In this document: positions 10,111 to 19,936 of the stretch, in pieces | Layout: every line of letters begins with the position of its first letter | How positions within the stretch are numbered: the stretch's first letter is position 1 | NCBI GenBank assembly: GCA_014843695.1 | Contig: CM026402.1 | Location: 15,124,537 to 15,188,536, forward strand | DNA length: 64,000 nt | Direction of reading: 5' to 3' | DNA from: Archivesica marissinica | Taxonomy: Eukaryota > Mollusca > Bivalvia > Venerida > Vesicomyidae | Translations under genes and position numbers: made by a program | The notes under the pieces: model-generated | The model's database searches: none | The model's input: only the letters and a program-made list of their open reading frames with translations | Told to the model about the DNA's origin: nothing

Positions 10111-10342
10111 AAAGTTTAAACTTCTATTTATTTTACAACGATTCCGAAGCAAGTTTTAACAACTTATATTAATCAATCTCGTTGGCACAGATGAAAGCAG
10201 CGTAAATGTGGTCATTCGTGTGGGAGGAAACCGGAGTACCCGGGGAAAACCCACCTGTCCGATCTGGCGATCACCATACCATCTCACATACTTCACGGTG
10301 CGAGGATCGAACTCGGGTTGCATTGGTGAGAAGCGAGTGTAG
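10111..10342 (-). mobile_element. SINE-3 inserted inside SINE-5, 13-bp target duplication
   Basis: Tail (TTTATTTTACAACGATTCCG) at the left, body GTCCGATCTGGCGATCACC, B box (reverse of CCCGAGTTCGATCCTCGC) and a truncated head at the right. The 13-bp direct repeat AAGTACTGGTTAA at 10098-10110 and 10343-10355 brackets it exactly. Confidence 0.85.
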
Positions 10343-10395
10343 AAGTACTGGTTAACCACTGGGCAGTCTGCCCATGAATGGTGTTATCATGTGGT
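10343..10395 (+). mobile_element. SINE-5, right half
   Basis: AAGTACTGGTTAACCACTGG and CTGCCCATGAATGG continue the host repeat interrupted at 10110. Confidence 0.65.
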
Positions 10396-10628
10396 GCAAA
10401 GAACAGACCAATAACCTAATAAACTGATAATTTATAATTATACATGAATATAAGTATTAGTTCTTGCAGCTTATATATCTTACGTTCTCTGAAATGTTTA
10501 CTGGTTACTGTTTACATGTTTATATATAAAATCTACATAATGGGTAAACATCCATTTTATGTGGTATGAAACGGACTTGCCAGTGCAAATTCACCAACTA
10601 GTATCCGAAAAAGGTTTCGATTGATAAG

Positions 10629-10916
10629 TGTGTGTTTTACGTTTATTTATCGTCGCTACCGGTTGCCCATATGAGCGACGCCTCCTGAAGAGATTAGTCA
10701 TTTTAGATTTTTGGAGGATAGTGCAATGATACAGACAGAGACGCATTCCAGAATCTCCTCTGGTTCTTTTACGTCCACGGTGTAAAGCACCGACACGAGA
10801 CCTTGGTTTAACGTCCCATCTGAAAGACTGTTCATTTTATTAGGGTCAGACGGGGGATCGAACCTGCGATCCCTGGATTACCAGTCCAGCGTGTTAACCA
10901 CTTGACTACAGATCCG
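10629..10916 (-). mobile_element. SINE-1, full length, 8-bp target-site duplication
   Basis: All three parts are present and the best-preserved copy in the window. TTGATAAG at 10621-10628 and 10917-10924 is an exact duplication, giving a 288-bp element that starts at the tRNA-like CGGATCTGTAGTC and ends in the ACGTAAAACACAC tail. Confidence 0.9.
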
Positions 10917-10924
10917 TTGATAAG

Positions 10925-11310
10925 GTATCTACTGTATGCATATTTAATCTCCACTAATACTTCGAATATAGTCAATGAGGATTGTTATGTATTTTATGTT
11001 CTTGTGAATAAAATCTACTAATTGTGTTGGATTAGCTGAGAAACGTGAATTAATGTTGAATCGATGGCATTGTGTGTTTGCTTTTCCTTCGAAAAGTATT
11101 TTACGTTATTGTCGGTACACTATTTTAATATATTATTAATGTAGTAGACTGTAATAATTATTGTTATATACAAAAAGGGGGCATAACTCAAGAAACAGCC
11201 ATCGGACATGAACATTCCTGCAATGTGTTTGTCCACTTGATGTTGATGATGTATACCAAGTGTCATGAAAACTGAGGAAGGACTAAGACCACCAGGCGTA
11301 ACGGACATAC
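10925..11310. other. AT-rich non-coding stretch
   Basis: No feature recognised. Confidence 0.4.
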
Positions 11311-11572
11311 GTGTGTTTTTACGTTTAATTATCGTCGCTACCGGTTGTCCATATGAATGATCGACTCCTCTTGAAGAGATTAGTCACTTTAGATTTTTGG
11401 AGGGTAGTGCAATGATACAGACAGAGACAAATTCCAGAGTCTCTTCTGGTTCTTTTGCATGCACGGAATACAGCACCGACGCGAGGCCTCGGTTTAAAGT
11501 CCCATCTGCAAGACTATTAATTTTATTTGGGTCAGACGGGGATCGAACCTACGATCCATGGATTACCAGTCC
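11311..11572 (-). mobile_element. SINE-1, truncated in the anticodon arm
   Basis: Tail and core as in the other copies; the head stops after GATTACCAGTCC at about 11572, where unrelated sequence begins. Confidence 0.8.
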
Positions 11573-12260
11573 TTCTAATGTACCTATTGTTGTTTTAAAT
11601 ATTCCATTATCTAACAGATGATCGATACGGGATGCCAAACCTCGATCCGTCCTCATAATTTCAATATTAGTCTCTTCTCTCGATTTAGAATTCAAACAGG
11701 TCGGTTTGCCAGAAATATAATCGAAAGAAAGGAAGGAAAGATATTGTTTATGTTGTAATACACAAGCTATTGAAGATGAGTAACATTTTATATGCATATG
11801 TTCTTGTTTTAATGAGCTCAGGAAAAAATACATTAAAACTTATTTCTATCAAAGGCCATCAATGTACACGTGTGTTGATCTAATGCAAACAATAAATAAA
11901 TCTATTGTAGCTAATCTAGTTAAATTTATCAAAGAATCTTTGAAAATTAGAACTTCATATTTAAATATTATTATGTAATGTGTTCATCCCTTGCTATTTA
12001 TGATATTCCAAACTGTTTTGTACCAATTCACACGAATTAGTATGTATATGTTATATAATTATGTATATATATTTGACGATGTAATATGTACAAGTCGGAA
12101 TAAATGTTCTGTTCCGTTCTGTTTTGATATATTATACATATACTAGTATTCGGGACGGAAGCATAACGATAAAGCTATCATCTGTGTTGTCGAACTAATT
12201 ATGAAAGCACTGCTACTACTGAAACTGCAGTTCCTCCTCTGAGGAGATTTTGATACATAT
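11573..12260. other. AT-rich stretch, possible LINE 3' end
   Basis: No clear coding frame. The end at about 12075-12125 (ATGTAATATGTACAAGTCGG, AATAAA, then GTTCTGTTCCGTTCTG) resembles a LINE 3' terminus with a short-repeat tail. Confidence 0.3.
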
Positions 12261-12681
12261 CTACTAGAGGACATAGAAAACGCACATCTACATTTAATTT
12301 ATAAGATTATTATTACAAGAAAACAAAATACGAATGATTTCATCATAGATATATCACATCTTTATTACAAAACACAAACTGAACGACTAAAAATATTCCA
12401 AAATGTTGAAAATTATGTATTTATATATTTATTGTTTTTCATGTAAAAGCACACTTATCCGAAGTGTGCGTTTTCTTTGTCCTCTAGTATACTTATCCGA
12501 AGTGTGCGTTTTCTTTGTCCTCTAGTATACTTATCCGAAGTGTGCGTTTTCTTTGTCCTCTAGTATAATTATCCGAAGTGTGCGTTTTCTTTGTCCTCTA
12601 GTATACTTATCCGAAGTGTGCGTTTTCTTTGTCCTCTAGTATACTTATCCGAAGTGTGCGTTTTCTTTGTCCTCTAGTTTG
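12261..12681. mobile_element. Short inverted-repeat element with right terminus amplified
   Basis: The left end ACTAGAGGACATAGAAAACG (from 12263) is the reverse complement of the motif GTGCGTTTTC(T)TTGTCCTCTAGT that closes the element at about 12679. Between them lie about 150 bp of AT-rich filler and then six tandem copies of the right terminus. No coding capacity; superfamily unknown. The same terminal motif makes the arrays at 23100 and 37071. Confidence 0.6.
12441..12681. repeat. 38-bp tandem array, about 6 units
   Basis: Unit ACTTATCCGAAGTGTGCGTT, TTCTTTGTCCTCTAGTAT; nearly identical units. Confidence 0.9.
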
Positions 12682-13415
12682 TTTGTATTCATTGTAGAAC
12701 AATATAACCTACACTATACCATTCTTATACATGACAAACATAACTTCCAGGAAGGCTGTCTAATGTGTTGAAACTAATGTTAATTTAAGGAATTAATCGC
12801 TTGTTAATAGTTTGGGGCGTGGTTAAAGTGTGTGAGTGCCGAATCCGGGAATCCGTGTCCATTATGTCGAAGTATTTTGTTCGGTCCGACGGCATTCGAC
12901 ATAGCGGAAGTAGACTGTATAAGTTTATGTCGGATGAATCAACCTCAATGGCTATAAGCTGCTAACACAGTCCAACATTGGTACTATGGCACCCTATAAT
13001 ATTGATATGATGTCATATTTACTATACCGATTGTTACTAAGGACAACACAGTGCCGTTACTGCATTACTGCCAGGTTAGGGAAACAAAGTTGTTTAGGGT
13101 GCCATAGTGCACCCCTTAACTACTTACATGTACACATATTTGTGCTATGATTTGTGCACAGATAACTGCTTGTGACACACGATATCGCATTTATTAACTA
13201 TTGCAAGTTGTTCTTCACAGAGTATGCATGTTGGTTTTCGCTGGTTCTAACCACAGTTCCATTTGTAACTTGAAACTTTTCTTGCAAAGGACACAATGTC
13301 AGTTCTTATTAGTATGCCCGCTCTAGATATAGACAGACGACAACCAATTGTCTACGGCAATATTATTTCAAGTCCACAATTATATTATTTCAATAATTCC
13401 GAGTATACTTGGATA
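12682..13415. other. Non-coding stretch with a 14-bp inverted-repeat pair
   Basis: ACTATGGCACCCTA (12983-12996) and its exact reverse complement (13095-13108) are separated by about 98 bp, a small foldback or MITE candidate. Nothing else recognised. Confidence 0.5.
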
Positions 13416-13936
13416 TGGTGATAGGTTAAATACAATTCTGACTAGAAGGTTATTTACGTATGGTGATAGGTTAAATACAATTCTGACTAGAAGGTTATTT
13501 ACGTATGGTGATAGGTTAAATACAATTCTGACTAGAAGGTTATTTACGTATGGTGATAGGTTAAATACAATTCTGACTAGAAGGTTATTTACTTATGGTG
13601 ATAGGTTAAATACAATTCTGACTAGAAGGTTATTTACGTATGGTGATAGGTTAAATACAATTCTGACTAGAAGGTTATTTACTTATGGTGATAGGTTAAA
13701 TACAATTCTGACTAGAAGGTTATTTACGTATGGTGATAGGTTAAATACAATTCTGACTAGAAGGTTATTTACGTATGGTGATAGGTTAAATACAATTCTG
13801 ACTAGAAGGTTATTTACGTATGGTGATAGGTTAAGTACAATTCTGACTAGAAGGTTATTTACGTATGGTGATAGGTTAAATACAATTCTGACTAGAAGGT
13901 TATTTACGTATGGTGATAGGTTAAATACAATTCTTA
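13416..13936. repeat. 45-bp minisatellite, about 11.5 units
   Basis: Unit TATGGTGATAGGTTAAATAC, AATTCTGACTAGAAGGTTAT, TTACG. Only a few point differences (ACG/ACT, AAT/AGT). A 225-codon plus-strand frame (13348-14025) and an antisense frame are open only because 45 is divisible by three. Confidence 0.95.
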
Positions 13937-14506
13937 AATTTAACTGTGATATGGAGAACAATAGCATGCAGAAATCAGAAACGAATGATGTGTACTTTGC
14001 GCTTCCACCACAATATAATAGCTAACTGTACTATAGGCATGTGGTATTTGAAATATGTAATTATATAATCAAACTAGTAAATCTCATCAGCTGTTGTTTT
14101 CATAGATATATAGCTGTTTATTAACTTCTCATTTTTAAAAAATCAAACAATCATTTTTGTACAAGCATACACAACATATTGACACAGTAATATTAAAACA
14201 ATGTACAAAACCACTCATGTTTGAGTTATAAGAGACAAACTAAGATATAATATAACAGCATCTTAAAACTTACTTTAAATTCAATTTAAAAATACAGATT
14301 TATAGAACAGTAAAGCTATACATCACAGGTTAAAATGTTACATTTACATATATGCATACACAAGTTAAATCGTAATAGTATTATTATTTTATAAAGCTAT
14401 TAGATTTCTATATACACGATTCAGGTCTTATATGAAATATTACATATTTCCATTAAAATGCTATTGCAGATTTTGGCACACAATTTAGCAATATCTGCAT
14501 CAGACA
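13937..14506. other. AT-rich non-coding stretch
   Basis: No feature recognised. Confidence 0.4.
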
Positions 14507-14748
14507 TTAACCCTTTCAATACCACAGACCTCTAAATAGGCTTACAAAAAGTGTAGATCCAGATGAGCCGGCTCGTGACGAGCCGTCTCATCAGGATCTG
14601 CAATTTTTGCCAGTAATATTACTATTTTAGACAAAATTACCCATATTGATAAATGAACTGGTCCAAATGTAATTTTCGTATTAATTTATTGGTCTAAAAA
14701 CTGATCATGGACCAATCCATTTCAGTTACTTGGTGTTGAATGGGTTAA
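14507..14748. mobile_element. TTAA-flanked MITE (piggyBac-like), copy 2
   Basis: TTAA at 14507-14510 and 14745-14748, termini CCCTTTCAATACCAC and the reverse complement of GGTGTTGAATGGG, and the same internal GAGCCGGCTCG near-palindrome as copy 1 at 1696-1941. Differences are scattered substitutions and small indels. Confidence 0.75.
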
Positions 14749-14909
14749 ATAACATGTTCAGGGAGTGTTAAGAGTGTTGAAGGATGTATTAATTGACTAC
14801 ACATATAATTTAAGTTCAGTGCGTAAATGCTCATACAATGGATATATCAACAATGCATGTATTTCGCTCTCGATTGTACTTGAATATTGAAAACAAGTTA
14901 GTTTATACA

Positions 14910-15123
14910 CATTTATTTTAGCTCGATTGCGAAACAAGTTCTTTTAACTTATATTAATCACGATCGAGACCTCATTCCTGATGGAATCCATAGCAACGAG
15001 GGAGAAAGAAGAGGCAACGTGGAATTTAAATGCCTTGCCTAAGGACACAATCGTAACGGCTCCAGGACCTTTCGCAATTGAAGCGAACGCACATCCACAA
15101 GGCTATCACGACTTCCACATTAT
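14910..15123 (-). mobile_element. SINE-2 with long, diverged flanking duplication
   Basis: Tail, body and a partly deleted head are present. The 26-bp flanks 14884-14909 and 15124-15149 (both start ATATTGAAAACA) match at about 23 positions, so this looks like an older insertion whose target duplication has diverged. Confidence 0.75.
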
Positions 15124-15250
15124 ATATTGAAAACAGGTTCGTTCATACAATGGTAATCCTTGATATTTGCCAGTTTCAATGTGTGTTGTCATTTGGTGTA
15201 TGTCTTTGAAGATGACATTCTCGTGCAACGTGTTTTTATGAATACTACTG

Positions 15251-15346
15251 GATGGGGAGTTCGAGCCCCACTGGAGCCGTTACGATTGTGCCATTAGGCA
15301 AGGCATTTAAATTCCACGTTGCCTCTTATCTCTTCCTCTCTCCATC
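15251..15346 (+). mobile_element. SINE-2 fragment (B box and body)
   Basis: GAGTTCGAGCCCCACTGGAG, GATTGTGCCATTAGGCAAGG and TTGCCTCTTATCTCTTCC; head and tail are missing. Confidence 0.7.
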
Positions 15347-15780
15347 ATACATTTATTCCGGTCAAAAACTGTATAATTCACATAATGTTTAAAGCATAAC
15401 TATTATAATTTTAAATGTCTAAACGTTAGCATAGCAAATCGTAAAACTGGATCCTTGGATGACCTAACACTTGTGGCATGTTCAATTTGCTTATTTGGTA
15501 TCTAATACGTTTCATGCATACACATAGTGTGTATCACATTAATATTTCATTCATTTGATTTGTTGTGTTAAAGTCAGCAATTTAAGTTAATTTAATATGG
15601 CACGATCAAGTGGTATTGTGGTCTCTCGGCAATTGCTGGAATTTCCGTGGAAATAATATGTCATGATTGGTGTTGGAAATATGAACAGACACAAATCAAC
15701 ACTCATAACAGCTGCTTGCAATAACGTATTGGTGTTATAGAATAAATTGATACAGTAACACTTGCTTGTTTCAAACACCA
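15347..15780. other. Non-coding stretch
   Basis: No feature recognised. Confidence 0.4.
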
Positions 15781-17760
15781 CCGCGGGACATTGCATCTAC
15801 ATATACATACACACATCATCGCGGAACATTGCATCTATAGTACTCTATATACATACACACACCATCACAGGACATTGCATATATAGTACGCTATATACAT
15901 ACACACATCATCGCGGAACATTGTATCTATAGTACGATATATACATACACACACCATCGCGGGACATTGTATCTATAGTACGCTATATACATACACACAT
16001 CATCGCGGAACATTGCATCTATAGTACTCTATATACATACACACACCATCGCGGGACATTGCATATATAGTACGCTATATACATACACACACACCATCGC
16101 GGGACATTACATCTATAGTACGCTATATACATACACACACACCATCGGGGACATTACATCTATAGTACACTATATACATACACACACCATCGCGGAACAT
16201 TGCATCTATAGTACACTATATACATACACACACCATCGCGGGACATTGCATATATAGTACTCTATATACATACACACACCATCGCGGGACATTGCATCTA
16301 TAGTACTCTATATACATACACCAACCATCGCGGGACATTGCATATATAGTACTCTATATACATACACACACCATCGCGGGACATTGCATATACAGTACTC
16401 TATATACATACACAACACCATCGCGGGACATTGCATCTATAGTACTCTATATACTTACACACACCATCGCGGGACATTACATCTATAGTACACTATATAC
16501 ATACACACACCATAGCGGGACATTGCATCTATAGTACACTATATACATACACACACCATCGCGGGACATTACATATATAGTCACTATATACATACACACA
16601 CCATCGCGGGACATTGCATATATAGTACTCTATATACATACACACACCATCGAGGGACATTGCATATAGTACTCTATATACATACACACACCATCGCGGG
16701 ACATTGCATCTATAGTACTCTATATACATACACACACCATAGCGGGACATTGCATATATAGTACACTATATACATACACACACCATCGCGGGACATTGCA
16801 TATATAGTACTCTATATACATACACACACCATCGCGGGACATTGCATATATAGTACTCTATATACATACACACACCATCGCGGGACATTGCATCTATAGT
16901 ACTCTATATACATCACACCATCGCGGGACATTGCATCTATAGTACTCTATATACATACACACACCATCGCGGGACATTGCATCTATAGTACTCTATATAC
17001 ACACACACCATCGCGGGACATTGCATCTATAGTACGCTATATACATACACACACCATCGCGGGACATTACATCTATAGTACACTATATACATACACACAC
17101 CATCGCGGGACATTGCATCTATAGTACTCTATATACATACACACACCATCGCGGGACATTGCATCTATAGTACGCTATATACATACACACACCATCGCGG
17201 GACATTACATCTATAGTACACTATATACATACACACACCATCGCGGGACATTGCATCTATAGTACGCTATATACATACACACACCATCGCGGGACATTGC
17301 ATATATAGTACACTATATACACACACACCATCGCGGGACATTACATCTATAGTACACTATATGCATTCATTATGTACACTATACATACACACACCATCGC
17401 GGGACATTGCATATATAGTACTCTATATACATACACACACCATCGCGGGACATTGCATCTATAGTACTCTATATACATACACACACCATCGCGGGACATT
17501 GCATCTATAGTACTCTATATACTACACACACCATCGCGGGACATTGCATCTATAGTACGCTATATACATACACACACCATCGCGGGACATTACATCTATA
17601 GTACGCTATATACATACACACACCATCGCGGAACATTACATATATAGTACACTATATGTATACACACACCATCGCGGGACATTACATCTATAGTACACTA
17701 TATGTATACACACACCATCGCGGAACATTACATCTATAGTACACTATACATACACACATA
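15781..17760. repeat. 46-bp minisatellite, about 43 units
   Basis: Unit ACACACCATCGCGGGACATT, GCATCTATAGTACTCTATAT, ACATAC. Variants alternate GCATC/ACATC/GCATA and TACTC/TACGC/TACAC. A few units have small indels and one (about 17361-17384) is rearranged. Confidence 0.95.
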
Positions 17761-18057
17761 TTATACAGAACCAGGTTTCTCTAACAAATAGTGTAAGAAC
17801 TTTTAATATAAAATAACGGTGAGTGACAGCAGCCAATCGTGTTGATTTCATATAGTGCATAGAAGGATTTATATTATATGTACCTCTCACTTTAAGATAC
17901 GTATACTTCTAAGTTAACGCCGATCGATGACGTCATTGGATCGATAATTTGTAATAAGTAATTCACTGTGCTAATCATATTATTTGTTGATTTTGTTGTT
18001 TGGTTTTCAATTCCTTTAGTCTAAAAAGCCCACGAGGACAATATCTGCATGATATAG
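17761..18057. other. Non-coding stretch with a consensus CRE motif
   Basis: TGACGTCA at 17928-17935 is a perfect CREB/ATF palindrome. No gene start is visible nearby, so a regulatory role is speculative. Confidence 0.3.
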
Positions 18058-18224
18058 ACGAACAGTGCTCGCTTCTCACCAATGCAACCCGGGTTCAATC
18101 CTCGGTCCGGGAAGTATGTGTGATGGTACGGTGGTCGCCAGATCGGACAGGTGGGTTTTCTTTAGGTACTCCGGTGATTAATATAAGTTGGTCAAATTTG
18201 CCTCGCAATCGTTAAATAAAGTTT
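18058..18224 (+). mobile_element. SINE-3, head partly lost
   Basis: GCTCGCTTCTCACCAATGC, GGGTTCAATCCTCGG, GGTCGCCAGATCGGACAGG and tail GCCTCGCAATCGTTAAATAA; the A-box region is degraded. Confidence 0.75.
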
Positions 18225-18539
18225 AAACTCTAAACAAGTATTCCACGAATTCCGGTAATTGAGAACAAGTTAAGCGAGCTACCAAAGCTTATACGGCCCG
18301 TGTTGGGCGCCAGAACAGGACATTTGATTGAGATACAACTAGTGGAAGCATATGAAAGAGTTTATAGGCCTAAGCTCTGCCAGTACTACCAATTCTTAAA
18401 AAACAACAATGAATTAACAAATAAATATAGGAAATAATTCATTCATACAGTGTAGATGATAATAACTGATTGACTCAATGGAGAAGGGTACAGCGTTAAT
18501 TTGAAATGTTGCAATGTACACTGAATATAACTTGTTCTA
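18225..18539. other. Non-coding stretch
   Basis: No feature recognised. Confidence 0.4.
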
Positions 18540-18705
18540 CCCTCGCTCAGGTCGAGTCTATTTATATGTAAACGTTGGCAGTTTCTTACGGAGGTTGGTG
18601 CACAAAGTACTGGTTAACCGCTGGACCCTGCCCATGAAAGGTAATGCTAGATAAACTACCAGCTGGCGATATAGCCAAAATTGGTGCTGAAGCGTAAAAC
18701 ATATC
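18540..18705 (+). mobile_element. SINE-5, uninterrupted copy
   Basis: GGCAGTTTCTTACGGAGG, CAAAGTACTGGTTAACCGC, CTGCCCATGAAAGG and GGCGATATAGCCAAAATTGG in one run. It shows what the locus at 9985-10395 looked like before the SINE-3 insertion, apart from its damaged head. Confidence 0.6.
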
Positions 18706-18867
18706 ACGTCATGTATGATTACAACTAATACAGACTTTATTTAACAAGGACACTTATTTGACAGGATCAATCTTCCACACAAGGCCCTCAAAACAACAAC
18801 AAAATTAAACACACTATATGAATAAAGTCATGATAATATTGGATTTTTAGTCATACAAGAGGTTAGA

Positions 18868-19096
18868 TGGTTCGATCCCCCGTCTGACCCTAATAAAAGT
18901 AACTGTCTTTCAGATGGGACTGTAAACCGAGGTAGCGTGTCGGTGCTTTACACCGTGCACGTAAAAGAACCAGATGAGACTATGGAATGGGAGTCTGTAT
19001 CATTGCACAATCCTCCAAACATCTAAAATGACTAATCTCTACAGGAGGCGTCGCTCATATGGGCAACAGGTAGCGACGATAAATAGACACACACAA
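18868..19096 (+). mobile_element. SINE-1, head-truncated
   Basis: Starts at the B box (GGTTCGATCCCCCGTCTG), then the conserved core (TGTAAACCGAGGTAGCGTGT; CACGTAAAAGAACCAG) and tail GGTAGCGACGATAAATAGAC. Confidence 0.8.
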
Positions 19097-19163
19097 GTAA
19101 ATATATTATGTAGTACTATAATAAATCATAATTCTGACCTACTCCAAATTAAGTAAAGTAACT

Positions 19164-19419
19164 TTTTTAAAAACGTTATTTATTTTGCAACGATTGCGAA
19201 GCAAGTTCTAACAACTTATATTAATCACTCTCGTTGACGCGGATGATAGCGTATATGTGGTCATTCATGTGGGAGGAAACCGTAGTACCCGGAGAAAGCC
19301 CACTTGTCCGATCTGGCGACCACCGTACCATCTCACATACTTCCCGGTCCGAGCTTCTAACCCGGTTTGCATTGGTGAGAAGCAAGCGCGCTAACCACTG
19401 CGCTAATCGGACAGCCACT
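19164..19419 (-). mobile_element. SINE-3, full length, 10-bp target-site duplication
   Basis: Tail, body and complete head (reverse of GATTAGCGCAGTGGTTAGCG). TAAAGTAACT at 19154-19163 and TAAAGCAACT at 19420-19429 form a duplication with one mismatch. The most complete SINE-3 here. Confidence 0.85.
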
Positions 19420-19429
19420 TAAAGCAACT

Positions 19430-19936
19430 GACTGGTGAGGTATATTTAATATTATTTGGTAAAGCATTCAAGAGTAGATAAATGACTTTCTGAATAATTC
19501 ACTTCTAAGTCTGGGCTGATAAATGTAAATTAGAAGATGGTCTCAAAGGACGGGTTTGGATATCTGAACTGAAAGTGAATGTGTTTCTGAGGTAAACAGG
19601 GGCTTGATTGATTATTTAGACTTTTACAACGTCATCCAGTTTAGTCAGTATCATTCAGCTGAAGAGAAGGGCTGTAAATAATGTTGTCATAACAACCAAA
19701 CCCATTTGCTTTCTCCCTCAGATTAAATCGTATACAGCAATAATAATAAGTCCTAACATAATTTCATATTGTTTTGTACGTTTTTCATTGTGTGTATAAT
19801 TGTAATGTCATGCATGAATAAAATGCAATACAATATTATTAAATATAATAAAAATTCAGCTGAATGTGTGTCAAAATCGTTACTAAGAACTAACATCGTA
19901 TCCCTCCATTGAAATATAGCAACTATATCTTCTAAA
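19430..19936. other. Non-coding stretch
   Basis: No feature recognised. Confidence 0.4.

Noticed and set aside
13348..14025. 225-codon plus-strand frame with repeated YGDRLNTILTRRLFT
   Set aside because: 45-bp periodicity explains it; an antisense frame is open too and the flanks look non-coding.
17928..17935. Promoter based on the consensus CRE
   Set aside because: No TATA/initiator arrangement, no downstream coding start; an 8-bp match is expected by chance at about this frequency.
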